From Ilex aquifolium (lineage: Eukaryota > Streptophyta > Magnoliopsida > Aquifoliales > Aquifoliaceae): a DNA stretch of 64,000 nt. The DNA lies in assembly GCA_951799425.1 (NCBI GenBank), contig OX637394.1, positions 13,474,501-13,538,500 of the forward strand. The letters run 5' to 3'. The first letter of the stretch is position 1; every line of letters starts with the position of its first letter. Below are positions 11,621-23,346 of this stretch, one piece after another. Under the pieces are notes generated by a model, which was not told the DNA's origin, did not search any database, and saw only the letters and a list, made by a program, of their open reading frames with translations. The translations under genes and the position numbers were made by a program.

Positions 11621-12173
11621 TAGGGGTGCAACTTGGGTTGGGCAACCCGATTTCAACCCGAGCCCAACCTGAAAAAATTAGGGCTTGGGTTAGGGTTTTT
11701 AATACTTGGGTTGGGCTTGGGTCAAAAAACTTCAACCCGAATTCAATTTGGGTCGGGCTCGGGTTGAGGCATCGGCAACCCGATTTCAACCCGAACCCGA
11801 ATTCAATTAGTGTGATAGTGTGATATTTTAAGTTTAATATTTTTATGAGTCTAATTTCTATGTTTTCTGGGATTGTACTTTGAGATTACTAGTTTTTTGG
11901 TGTGAAAACAGATGATCAATAATCGTGCACTGTTATGAATGAAATATATGGATTGTTTTTTGAGTTTGTAATTATTCCCCCCCTCTCTCTGTCTCTCTTG
12001 CAGTGAACCCGAATTCAACCCGAGCCCGCCCGAATTAAACTCGGGCTGGGCTCGGGTTGAGTTTCTCAACCCGAGGTAGGGTTAGGGTTAGGGTTAGGGT
12101 TGAAGATTATATATCTAGGGTTGGGCTAGGATTGACTGTCTAACCCGCCCAACCCGCCCGAGTTGCACCCCTA
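11621..12173. mobile_element. hAT-type non-autonomous element (553 bp) in the DUF247 5' coding region
   Basis: Inverted ends TAGGGGTGCAACTYGGG at 11621 and its complement ending at 12173 are flanked by a perfect 8-bp target-site duplication, ATGACAAT, at 11613-11620 and 12174-12181. Eight-base TSDs and this type of terminus are typical of hAT elements. The interior is AT-rich with many CCCGAATTCAACCCGA-like subterminal motifs and four telomere-like GGGTTA units near 12075-12102. No transposase is present. Confidence 0.9.
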
Positions 12174-12258
12174 ATGACAATAGCCTGGTGCTCCATCTCG
12201 TTAGTGTGTGTTTTTTTAAAGGGGGAGGGGGTTGATTTATACAAGGCATGACACTCAA

Positions 12259-12425
12259 ATATAGTTTGAATTCCCAATTTTCTTTTTGGGAAGGGGAAAG
12301 GAACCTTCCTAGTCCAAATATGGATAAAGGAACCTTCCTAGTCCAGATATGGATCACTTCCCAGCAACTACATGGGACATACAAAGAAATGAAGTGCATG
12401 TTTACTTGACCTAGACTTTCTCCTG
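12259..12425. repeat. Direct repeat, copy 1
   Basis: About 130 bp (tagtttgaattcccaa through ggatcacttcccagcaac to gaagtgcatgtttacttgacc) recur in the same orientation at 13487-13620. Copy 1 also has an internal tandem duplication of about 30 bp containing aaggaaccttcctagtcc. Confidence 0.75.
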
Positions 12426-12640
12426 ACTAGAGGGTATTTAGGCTTAAGTTGACTATTTATCGAGTTCAAGGTGCTTAAAAAGGTATGAAATCTAGAGGGG
12501 TATAATGGTTCATACACTATACCTATCTTTTCTCATGATTGGGTTTGTGCCATAGAAGGCCGGCCCAACAGTATTGAAAATAAAATCTAGGCTTTAGACC
12601 CTAGAAAATTGAGACTAGATCTTCTTTAGGGGACTTTTAT

Positions 12641-13306
12641 GGCCTATTTGGTATGAGTGAAAATAGGATGGATGGAAAATGGTGAATGAAAAGTAGGATG
12701 AAAAATGTAATTTTCCTTTGTTTGGTTAGAAGGGAAAGATGGAGAGAAAGGAAATCCATTCTGCCCACCATTTTTTATCCCTCCATTTTTGGGCGGAAAG
12801 TGGCAGACAAGTTGGTCAAGATGGGTCCCACAGCTTTTCTGTAAGAATAATGCTACACTGACCAAATTTTGGGACCAAATTTAGAGCCCAAATGACATGG
12901 CAGCTGACTTGGGCTTTTTTAGTTGGTGTCATGTCATTTGGGCCCCAATAAATACTCCAAATGACATGCTGCCATGTCATTTGAGCTCTAAATTTGGTCC
13001 CAAAATTTGGTCAGTGTATCATTACTCTTTATGTAATGGTTAATTATCATTTACTCCAAAAGGAACTCATCTCTCAATAAATTATTCATATTCTATTAAG
13101 GGTATTTTTGATATTTCATAAGTAATAATATTATATTATTTTTTTTCATACCAAATAAAATAATAAAAAATTTATTCCTTTCACTTTTCCATCATTTTTA
13201 TCAAACACAAAATATGAAAAACCTCTTTCCTTCCTTCAAGGATGAAAAATCTATCTCTCCTACTTTTCCATCTCTCCAACATTCCATTCCTCATACCAAA
13301 CGGACC
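12641..13306. mobile_element. MITE-like element with GGYCYRTTTGGTATGAG ends, carrying a nested MITE
   Basis: The left end GGCCTATTTGGTATGAG (12641) is the inverse of the right end CTCATACCAAACGGACC (ends about 13306). The body is rich in GGATGGA/TCCATCC-like motifs. Similar elements occur at 21668-22297 and 50825-51212. A second MITE interrupts it at 12850-13022. Confidence 0.6.
12850..13022. mobile_element. Nested 173-bp MITE, TA target duplication
   Basis: Long inverted repeats of nearly 60 bp: ATGCTACACTGACC...ACCAAATTTAGAGC on the left and the mirror image on the right, flanked by TA at 12848-12849 and 13023-13024. The size and TA duplication are Stowaway-like, although the ends are not the textbook Stowaway sequence. 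Confidence 0.75.
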
Positions 13307-13486
13307 ATTAATGAGTTAAGTCTACTATTTCAATTTATTTGTGAATAAGTATTAACTTTTTAGTAAGTAGTTAAATTTACAATTTTTTAATACTAACTCT
13401 AAAATATTCTTCCTATGAAGTTGAAAGTTGTCTTCAACGTTAAATGAGTTTCTTAACTAGAAAACCGTTACCTTTAATTCATGGTT

Positions 13487-13620
13487 ATAGTTTGAATTCC
13501 CAAATTTCTTTTTTGGAAAGGGAAAAGGAGTCTTCCTAGTCAAGATATGGATCACTTCCCAGCAACTACATGGGGACATACAAAGAAATGAAGTGCAGGT
13601 TTACTTGACCTATACTTTCT
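13487..13620. repeat. Direct repeat, copy 2
   Basis: This is the second copy of the 12259-12425 sequence in the same orientation, lacking the internal tandem duplication. Together the copies bracket the nested MITEs, so a local duplication of the DUF247 upstream region is likely. Confidence 0.75.
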
Positions 13621-15147
13621 CTTGAAGGTATTGTTAGCTGATTCTAAGACAAAATTTCTTCTGCCTGACCTTTTGTCGGAAAAGCTTCTCATAAGTGTTG
13701 GACCTACAGTTAATCACTTTTAATAACTTGCCCGAATATTCTACCAATCGACAAAGGGTAAGCTTCATTCTAAGATTTAAACTATGAAGAAAATCGTCAA
13801 AAACAACTACTATTAAAAATCTTTAGGGATAGTTGAGTAGTTGAGAGTATGACTTTTGGTAACCGTCTCAAGTTCAATTTATTCTCACATCCTCTAAGGG
13901 CTAGATACACTTGTCTTTTTAGGGATATATTTTAACCCAACTCAAATTATGTTGACCAATCTCTGAAGAAACTTGTATCCAAAAAAATAAAAAAGGAAAG
14001 AATGATAAGATTCTAGGATACCTGTGTAATACACTTTTTTTTTTATTGTAATTAAAAGACAATTTAGTGATTAAAATATAATTAAGTGGTTATAATATTT
14101 ATTATGATTAAAATATAAGTACAATTAAAATGTTTACGATAGTCAACACTTAACAATATATAATCCGTTGTGGGAACTCACCGCCACTACCACCCTAAAA
14201 CATGAATAATTTATTATGTGCCAAATTGAGATAGGAAAATCAAATATGCGCAAGGAATGTCAATAGTTAATCTGATGATGTGTTAAAGTGATAAGAGTCC
14301 TAATAAAAAAATTTAATAGTTAAAGTTATAATAATATTATTAGTCTATATCACTATCACATCATTAAGTCAATCTGTATTTTCTTATGTCATTAGGAACA
14401 CACAATTTGAGATTCAAATTCAAGAATTGTTCATGAATTAGCAATCAACAGACAATATTTAATGATTCAAATTTGTCATAGAATTTGACTTTGTGACTGA
14501 AAATAAAAGAACTTTTTAAATATTGTCTATTTTGAGATACTATACAATATATCGAAGGCGTAGATCAAATCCAATCAAGGATTTTTGTAAGCAAAAAGAT
14601 CAAGAAAAACAGGATTTAAGGTGCAAGGACAATAAAAAAAGAAATTCAGTAATCCAACCAAAGGAAAGACTTTTAAAAGCATATTCCTAATAAATTGTTT
14701 ATTACTAGCAATACCCCAGTGCAATGCAAATTGCTTGTAATAGATGAAAGGGGAACATTACACTGCTTTGTAGATACATTGCTATAGAATAGTTTTTCGC
14801 CTTACAGATTTTGGAACAGCTCATATGGCTTAAACTTGTGTTCAAACCATGTCTCAAGGGGCTGTGGCACTCCCTAAAGAAGTAGAAAATGCAGGTAATG
14901 TATTTGCACAGTTGAACACAATAGATAACTCTGAATTTTGAAATTAAACATGAATGAAGCATCAAGAACTAACATATAGGTGTATGCTTTTGGACCAAGA
15001 TCACAAAAAGTATTTCTGCATAAGTATCAAGTGATATTACAGAATTAGTTACAGATAACAAGATGTATGTGATATACAAAATTCATTGCTGAAAGATAAG
15101 TGCCAAAAAAATGTAATCAACACGATCCAAACATAAAAGTGATGGTA
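13621..15147. other. Intergenic AT-rich sequence; 3' flank of the reductase gene
   Basis: No supported exon was found. The part next to 15147 should contain the 3' UTR of the minus-strand aldo/keto reductase. The small open frame at 14705-14965 has no recognisable domain. Confidence 0.5.
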
Positions 15148-16503
15148 TTATGCACGCCTATATTCATCCCCACAATCACCAATTACTCTTAGCAGATCTT
15201 TCCCTTTCTTTGACACTTCTTGTATGCTGCCTGTGTCTTCATCATCAAGAACAAGTGAAAACACAGCATTGGAGTCTTTGAGATGCTCTGACAGGCCAAG
15301 TCTAACACCTATCATTGATCCCGCCACTGAGGGCTGCAATCCCACAAAATGTGTGGCAAAATAGTTCAAATGGAGGGTATAATGATATGGTTCATTTTTC
15401 CAAAATCCCCATCAAATTAAATAGCAGAAATAACTTATACCTGATCTAGAATGTATTTCACAGCAACTGTTGGAATTGAAACCTCATGCTTAGAAGCTAC
15501 CTTTTTCAGGGTTTGAAGCAAAACTTGGAAGAGACTCCATCCTCCCCAAGCATCAACCATCTGTCACATGCATAGCGAATTTGTAAATACAATTTCACTC
15601 ACTAAAAGCATCATGCTTGCTTGTTCAAAAACTTGAAGAAAGAAGAGCACCATACTTGTACTCTCGGCTGAATGTACTTCACTGGTTTGATTGCATATAA
15701 TTAACTGAATTTTCTCACAAATATGGAGCATATTTCCCAGATTATTCCAGAAACTCTTAAATTTTTGTGTATATTTTCTGATTGAATATTTAAGTTTCTG
15801 TTTTTCATACTTATTTCCATGCCACAGACCAAAATTCTTGTGGCCTTTTTTTTTTCTATAACAACATTGCAGAATTCAAGTCGACTACATATGTTTGTGT
15901 TGATAGAATGTAATGCCATATATTCCTTATTCACAAAATTTTTTTCCTGATGATAACTGTTGCAATAATCATGCTCAAAGGAGACCATACCCTTTTGTAC
16001 TTCTGGAGCGAAGGAGTATTCAATGGAGGACCAGCAAAAGGAATGGATAAGTTGGTGTCGAGGAACTTCTCAGACAACAGCCCACCCATTACTGTTCCAT
16101 ACCTGCATATGAAGTTATGTTAGACTTGGAAAGAGTCTTGGAGAATGGAAGGGTTTACAGTGCAGTTTACCCTGAAAAAAACTTTAATTTTGAAATGCTT
16201 TTGTGTACCAGAGTCCATAAAAGGTATCAATATCATTAACTTTCAAAATAGTATTGGCAACTTCTTGAAGAGACCACATCCAAATAACATTCAAAGCAAC
16301 GTTGATGAGCAGCCTCAGAGGTCCACTTCAGAACTTGATTTGATCAAATTCACTCTCAAGGAAAGCTAACACACAGAAAACTTAAGAAACAGGACTATCA
16401 TGGGTGCCTGGTTGGGACATAAGGACATTTTCCATTGAATTAGTGGACTGACGAGGTTTTATGTCTCACACACAGACACCCACCTGCACACACACACACT
16501 TGG

Positions 16504-16574
<71 letters not shown>

Positions 16575-19500
16575 GTTATTAGTTTAACTCCTGTAAGCTG
16601 ACAAAGCTCTGCCATTTTCTGTTGAGGACGCATGTCCACAATTGAATGTTGCACCTGAAGAAACAATCACAGTTTGCTCACAACTCAGGACACATTATAC
16701 TGCAATACCCCAAAACACTAAATTGAACTAATATATAAAAGGTTATTACCTGATTGCTAACAATTGGAATCCCATTTTCCAAGATTATGTGTAACCTCTC
16801 CGTATCAAAGTTGGTTAATGCGATGGTCTTAATTTTACCTGCATGCCACTCACTAAAATAATCCAGAGTCCAGACTAATCAAGAAATTCGAGCTCCATGT
16901 TGATGGATGAAGCACAATTGAGCTGAAACTAACCTTCTTCTTTCAGATCTGTAAGATGTTTTAGTGCATCAAGGTAGCCCGAATTAGAATAATCCCACCT
17001 GTTTCAAACAGAAAGGAAGGAAATATTAGAATGGAAACAAAATATATTCTAGGACTCAATGAAATACTAAACAGAGGATACACATCCAGCCCATTTAAAA
17101 GCCAAACAGAAAAAGGGGGCTTTCTTGTTGACGACCCCTTCTAGTTTGACCCTAAGGCCTTTGGTGTTCAGTAGGATTCAGATAGGTAGTGGATAGTATC
17201 TACTGGTTAGAGAATGAAGACTCCATACATACAGTACTACATGTATTTAACTGAACTGATATTCGACAAACTTGGAGTGACATAGCTGAAGTGCCTGATC
17301 AATAATTAACCTAATTGCTCAGAATCACTAAGTTGTTTGTAGTGCTAAAAAAATGGGTATCAGCAACAACGGTACCAGTAACTCACCATTCTCACCTTTC
17401 ATGCACAAAAATAGGTACTTTGCACAAAGCCAATGGCGATTGCCAGTATGAAGAACATCTTATTGGGTGAAGAACATCATCATTATTACTGACACTCGTT
17501 TTTTACTTATTTTCTTTTGTACAAACAGGAGGGACAATTGCTTGGTTTAAAGTTGAAGTGCTCGGATGTGCAAATAAACCATTTTGCATCAGTTGTTAAA
17601 ATAAATGTAGCCACATCCAATGAAGTCAGTGGGAATCTAAGTTCCAGTCCATGGCTTCAATTATGGTTGTACCTATTTTTGACCATATATGAAATGCAAA
17701 AGTATATCCTCAGTCCATCGAAGCGAGAGAGAGACAGAGAGAGGAGTGAGAGAGAGGATTTCAATACCAGTGAAACTGAAGCATGTCCAAAGATGCAACA
17801 TCCATTCTCTTCCGAGAAACATTGATGCTCTCGCGGACATAGCTACTTGTCATCTTAACAGGTGGTGGCACCCATTTCGTAAGACTGCAGTGATAAGCAC
17901 CAGGGATAAGATTAATTTGAACAGTATCCACAATAACTATACTTGCTCTTGCTACCTTTGACTTATGCATGTTACAACAAGAAAGAGTTATTTCAGTTTC
18001 ATAATCACAAAATGTAAGACTTCTACTAAAATGAATCTATTAGAAGAACAGTTCTAGACTAGAGATAGCCAACGAAATACCCATTAAATCAAGAAACGTG
18101 TGGATTTAGCTCACCCTCTGATATTTTCTAAGAAATCTGGTGGGCGCTCTCGACGGACTCGATTAATGAAGATGCCATAAAGATCTTCTGCAGGTCCATC
18201 TGCCAAATAAAAAGCAAACTTATTACGAAGCCCACTACCGATTTGCAGCATATTAGCAGGCAAAGAGTTAGTTAATTTATACACTTCCCCATATAATTCA
18301 ACAAACCATAAAAACAATGTCAGATATATCACTATCAGACAGTTTTAGTCATCATCAAAAAGTTGTTTAGCAAAGACAAACACTGACCAATCAAACTCTT
18401 AAACCCGTTCACCAATCTTAAAACTCTTCAGTTTCACCTAAACAAAGAACTCTGATTAGCCAATGTATTGTCAAATTAGCAGAGGTGATGAAACCTTATT
18501 TAGCAAGCTAGAGAATGAGCTATAAGCATATGTTTCTGAGCAGACTGGCATGTTTAAATTAACGACACGAATTCTAGCTTTCAGGTGCTTTACATATGTC
18601 AGCCATATCAAAAGTGGTGAGTCCAGCATTGGCATATTGGAGCATAGCATCAACCGCACTGTCTTGATCGATTCTACCCCAGCCACCACTAGTCTGCCAC
18701 ATCCCATTAACAACTCGGCAAATATCCAATGAATCTTTTCCATTCTTGACTACTGCCCGGCGTTTATCATCAGTTAATACACACTTGAATTGTCTTGGAA
18801 GCAGTTTCCTTGTTTCAGCGCCTCTGTTAATTCTTAGTTTGATTGGATTCAAGGTGAATTGGCTAAAGGAATGGTTTAAGCTCTCTCCCATTCTGATATT
18901 GAAGAGCTATGCACACACACACCCCCACACCCACTCAGGTGTTAAGGCTCCAAGGGTAGTTATGAGCTCATGACATGGGATAAATAATAAAAAGATGAAA
19001 AATTTGGAAGCAGAAGTTTTATCCTATCTGCTTCCATGTCTCATGAGCTCTCTACCATATGTTTTATCTGAAGTCTGAAAGACACTTACGTCTGTGTATA
19101 GTCCCTTTCCTCTCTTTTTGCAAGCTGACCACCTGTTTAGATTTTTTGCCATTTAGTCCCTACTATTTAAGACTCTTGAATTAATCAATAATGAATAAAC
19201 TAATTACGGATCAATATCCCTCCCTAATAAACTTTCTTCAATTTTTTTTCAAATAGTAAATTAATAGAGAACCTACTTAGATACAACAGATTTACCTAAC
19301 TTCATGGTAAAATTGAGGAAAAATACAATACAGTGATAAAAATCCATCAATTACCATTCCAAAAGAGAGGGGGAGGGAAAAAAAAAGTTCAGTTTTGCTA
19401 AAACACCCACTTCAATACATTTCTCAGTGACAAATGAGAGGGCAGAAAGCAAAAAATTACTTCACAGAATACTGTCATTCTAATGATCAAAAAAAAATCT

Positions 19501-20396
19501 GTCAAGATCAATCATGGGCAACCTAAGTTGTAAACTTTTCAACTCTAGTCTAACTCGAGCCCGACTTCTAACTCGAAGTACGCAATTTGAATATTGTTCT
19601 AAGTTAACTACTTTGGTCTCAAATTAGGCTCATAATTTGGGTTGAATTTCAGGTATGACCCGATAATTTGACCAACTTAAATTCAAAATAAATTTAGTAA
19701 AAACCTAAAATACCCTTAAATAATAATTTTGAGTATATATATATATTTATTTTAATTTCATGTTGAAACCATGAATTCAAGTTGAGTCTAATTTTAGTAA
19801 TTAGGGTTAAATTCTGGTTAAACACATAAATCCGAAACCTTGACCCGAATATGGTGGAGTTGATTTTTCAGCCCAAATTCTATTTGTTTTGGGCTGAATT
19901 CGGGTAACCCGCCTAACTTGCAGCCATAACTCATAAGTGCCCCCCCACTATTTAACTTTCCTAAATAACATACCAGTGACTAGAACTTCAACACAACCCT
20001 CTCACAAAACGCCAAATAGACTTCCAAACTACCAGAAAAACGTACAATCAGGGTTCAGAGAGAGAGAGAGAGAGAGGTTTTGGAGTTACAGTGATCGGCC
20101 ATGTCGAAGGTGGAGAGACCAGCATCGGCATACTTAAGCATGGCCTCAACGGCGTCGTCTCGGTCGATTCTGCCCCACCCACCACTCGTCTGCCACATAC
20201 CGTTCAGAACTCGGCATATCTCCAGCGAATCATTCCCATTATTCACCGTGACTCGCCGGTTCTCCGCCACACCCACCTCGCACCGAACCCATCTCACTCC
20301 TACTCTCCTCGACTCGCCACCGGTCCGAGCCCTGGGTTTGGCGGCGTAGCTGGTGGTGTACAGTTTCGAGAACGGATGTTGTACGGACGCTGCCAT
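15148..20396 (-). CDS. Aldo/keto reductase (NAD(P)-linked oxidoreductase family), isoform from distal first exon
   Basis: Exons in transcription order: 20090-20396, 18115-18199, 17768-17884, 16934-16998, 16750-16838, 16575-16654, 15991-16102, 15441-15560, 15148-15333 (TAA). Phases close to 386 aa. The first 50 or so residues are rich in Ala, Ser and Arg (MAASVQHPFSKLYTTSYAAK), like a plastid transit peptide. The aldo/keto reductase fold follows: GMWQTSGGWGRIDRDDAVEA, FDMADHYGPAEDLYG, TKWVPPPVKMTSSYV, MDVASLDMLQFHWWDY, KIKTIALTNFD, IVSNQVQHSI, TYGTVMGGLLSEKFLD, and C-terminal GSMIGVRLGL. The usual Asp, Tyr, Lys, His tetrad is present (D98, Y103, K134, H169). The substrate is unknown. A second first exon at 18594-18891 can replace the first one. 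The donor of exon 16575-16654 is abnormal because it lies in a (CT)n run. Confidence 0.9.
16506..16574. repeat. (GA)n/(CT)n microsatellite abutting a splice donor
   Basis: About 68 bp of uninterrupted GA on the plus strand. On the gene strand it reads gtctctct..., and its first GT is the only donor that keeps the conserved LIT/YGTVMG junction of the reductase. Confidence 0.9.
18594..18891 (-). CDS. Alternative first exon of the aldo/keto reductase (proximal copy)
   Basis: This exon encodes 99 codons plus one base and is homologous to the distal first exon: NGKDSLDICRVVNGMWQTSG followed by GWGRIDQDSAVDAMLQYANA and FDMADI, against NGNDSLEICRVLNGMWQTSG in the distal copy. It ends in a canonical donor (gtaaag) in the same phase 1, so splicing to 18115-18199 gives an intact 383-aa reductase reading DMADIYGPAED; the catalytic Asp and Tyr are kept while His becomes Ile. 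The N-terminal about 50 residues (MGESLNHSFSQFTLNPIKLR) differ fully from those of the distal exon. Either it is a working alternative promoter and first exon, or the remnant of a tandem gene copy whose other exons are lost. Its open frame and intact splice site argue for function. Confidence 0.75.
19505..19930. mobile_element. Degenerate hAT-family element in the first intron of the reductase
   Basis: The segment begins atgggcaacctaagttg and ends ggtaacccgcctaacttgcagccat, with repeated ACTCGA and CCCGA motifs, resembling decayed copies of the 11621 and 23347 elements. No target duplication was found. It lies between the two alternative first exons. Confidence 0.4.
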
Positions 20397-20983
20397 TTTT
20401 TTAAATCTTTGACACTGAACCGAAGCAGAGTCAGAGAAAAGAGATAAGGCTATTTGGCGCCTTGGTTGTGTGTACGAGTAGTTTCTAAATCAGGTTAAAT
20501 CAGGAGGATTGAGTTAGTTAAATGACAGTTCAAACCCCCTGTTGATTTTTTCTTTTTCTTTTTCTCTTTTCTGGTTTGTTTGGTTGAAATGATTGAAAAA
20601 AAGAAGGATGAAAAAATAGAAGTAATTCGAAGGAAGTATGAGCGTGTTTGAATTACATATCAAAAAATAGTACTTAAAAATAATTTTTGAGAAAAGTTTT
20701 AAAAAAGTACTTTTAAAAATTTTTAGATTACAAAATCTGTTTAATTATATGTTTTTAAAAATAATTTTAAAGAACTAAAATTTATAAAAATTGTTTGTAT
20801 AAGAATTCACAAAACCCCCAATCCCCATCTCTCTCTCTCTCTCAACAAAACAAACATATAGAAACACATAGACACATAGTAAAAACACACACAGATGCAC
20901 ACATTCACACACACACACACACTCACACGCGCAGACAACCCACACACAGAGATCTATCAGATCTGTACATATATCTATGGAAA
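20397..20983. other. 5' flank of the reductase gene
   Basis: This must hold the promoter of the distal first exon. It contains a pyrimidine-rich leader next to the ATG, a MITE-like end from 20641 (gcgtgtttgaattacat), and CT and CA simple repeats at 20826-20935. No exon was seen. Confidence 0.5.
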
Positions 20984-21128
20984 ATGTTATTTGGACCTAA
21001 TTTAGGAACCTTATTTGGGGACTTAATGATGTACAACTATTGGATTGATTGTGAACTCTATCTAACATTGAAACTTACAAATAATCTAATAGTTGTATTA
21101 AAATCATATCATTAGGTCCATATTGCAT
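20984..21128. mobile_element. Short MITE with AATGYWATWTGGACCTAAT ends
   Basis: The left end aatgttatttggacctaat (about 20986) is mirrored by attaggtccatattgcatt at the right end. There is no ORF. A related half-element is visible at 51310-51413. Confidence 0.55.
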
Positions 21129-21495
21129 TGCTCTATATCTATAATATAAAAAAAGACAGGCTTCAATAAGCCAATCCGACGGTCTCAAATAGACTCATCC
21201 AATGACCATCAACATCCCTCTTAAAATCATTCACATTTCACCGTATCTTCAGACATAAGTTACCTATAGTCTATATATATATATTTGCTAAAAGAGAGAA
21301 GACGAGAGAAAAAAAGGGGGCACTTTTGTTGCTAACATAGTTTGAAGTGTGGACCTCATTAAATAGTAGGGGATTGTTTCCCTTGTTTTCTATTTTGACT
21401 TGAAAACTCAGAAAACATCATTTAGATGATCTCTTGTTTTTGTTCTCAATTTCTTTTTTTTTTTAAAATTATTTTTGAAAATTTTTAACTAAACT

Positions 21496-21655
21496 GGCCG
21501 TGTTTAGATTGCATCTCAAAACACAATATTCAAAAATAATTTTTGGGAAGAGTTTTAGAAAAATGTATTTTGATGTTTTATGAGACACACATCTTTCTAA
21601 TTTTAATGTTTTTGAGAATAAAAAATTATTTTTAGAACACAATTCAAACAGGCTC
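21496..21655. mobile_element. 160-bp MITE with GGCYGTGTTTRRATTG-like ends
   Basis: The left end ggccgtgtttagattgcatc and the complement of the right end agagcctgtttgaattgtg are imperfect inverted repeats, followed by matching AAAATAATTTTT inner arms. No ORF is present. Confidence 0.55.
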
Positions 21656-21667
21656 TATAGTTCTTTA

Positions 21668-22297
21668 TTTTTTGTTTGTTTGGTATAATATATAGAAGGA
21701 TAAATTTTTTATTGTTTTGTATCGGTGGAAAAATGAAGTAAAAAGAACATACAAATTTAGTTTACTATTATACTCCTATATATAAAAATATTTTTTTATT
21801 AAAAATAATCTTCCAAATAAGATTTGGAAAAGTTCAGTCCCTCAATTTGCTGAAAAATATAATAGATATGTTTCTAGTATTACTTATGAAGGAAAACCTT
21901 CTAGAATGTTAACGAAAAATAAAAAATTTCCAGTTGTTTGCTAAAAAAATAATATCCGGTTAACTTTCAGTCAATCTAAATGTCCAACATCAAGTGACAA
22001 AGTATTGTATATATATATACATTGGTTTGTATGCATATATGAGAAATACATAAAGTTGGGAAGGTATAATTATAATTTGGCTTCACCCCACTCAAACTCT
22101 CCATTTTCTTTCTCTCTAGCTTTCCGCCCAAAAACGGAAGAAAAGAAATGGTGGGCCCCAGGGAATGGGGTTTTCCACCCCTTTTTCCTTTCCATTGCAT
22201 TTTTCCTTGATGCCAAGCAGGTGAAAATCTTTCTCTCCCTCTTATTTTTCGCCACTATTTTTCATTCATCCATTTTTTTCTCATACCAAACACAGAC
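21668..22297. mobile_element. MITE-like element, same family as 12641-13306
   Basis: The inverted ends share the TTTGGTATRA core: left tgtttggtataatatata, right ctcataccaaacacaga. The interior shares ttccgcccaaaaacgg- and atccatttttt-like motifs with the 12641 copy. No credible gene is present. Confidence 0.5.
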
Positions 22298-23346
22298 TTA
22301 GGTCGGCATATTTAATTAAGGTCAGTTTTGGCATTGTAATAATTTCATGGAAAAAAGAAAATTCCATGGATGAACAAATTATTAAGCAAATTCTTTATTA
22401 TCTATTTATGGTAGTTAAAATATTTATCATGTTTAAAAAATCTTGTCGGATTTGTTCAATATTTTTTTTAAAATCTCAATTGTCCTAGTAGATCACCACA
22501 GTACTTCCTCACTCACATACTAGACTAATGTTGGACCTTGTGCAAAGTCGTCTCTCCACACAAAGGGGTAAATAAATGGGCGGTGGTCTCACGGAATTAC
22601 GCTTTATAGAATATTCGAATCCCTAACCTACCCCTCATGAAAGATTTACCAGGTGGCCTACCAGTAAACTAACCCCTTAAAGTTGAATTTGTCCAATGTT
22701 GTTTAGGAACTTCAATTGAGTTGAATTAATATGACTATTTCAGGCATTCACACCTCAAAAAATATATAAGTAATAGGGTACTCCGTGCAAAATATTTTTT
22801 TTTCACTATAGTTAAAATATTTATTATGATTAAAAGGTATGTATAATTAATATGTTTACTATGATTAAAAGGTTTAAAGACTAAGTTATTATGATTAAAA
22901 AATTAAAATATAAATCATTGAATTTGAATGATCTGAACAATTATTGTATTTTATATAAATAGGATGATCTGTTTTAGCATATATAAATTATTGTAATTTC
23001 GCCACTGTCCTTCACTACTACAACCACCAAGATTGATTTTACTGACTTTCTCAACATTTATGGTTTTGGCCTTTGCCCTTCTCATCATTCACACATTGGT
23101 GCATGCTTGCAGTAATTAGGAGTGTTAATTGAACTGAATCGATGGAGCTTGGGTATGGTCAAACTCGGATCAGCTATGTTGTTGCTTGTTCAAATTTGGC
23201 TCGGGCTCAACCGTCGAGCCTAAAATTTCGCTCAAGCTCGGCTTGGTAAGAGTTTGTGAGTTTTCAAGTTGAGCTGGAGTAAAAAACGAGATATCTTTTT
23301 TTCCAAAAAAATTATAAAAATTATATATACATCATTCACTTTTTGA
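22298..23346. other. Intergenic, no gene seen
   Basis: The sequence is AT-rich. From about 23118 a GAGCTTGGG/AACTCGG-rich stretch resembles the inner part of hAT-like repeats; its counterpart, rich in CGAGCT, appears at 24750-24900, so an older element may span 23118-24905 with the 23347 element nested in it. Confidence 0.35.

Noticed and set aside
12075..12102. Interstitial telomere
   Set aside because: Only four units, of the wrong register for the usual plant telomere, and inside a transposon with complete ends.
20091..20447. Plus-strand frames of 118 and 82 codons opposite the reductase first exon
   Set aside because: They are antisense shadows of a well-supported minus-strand exon.
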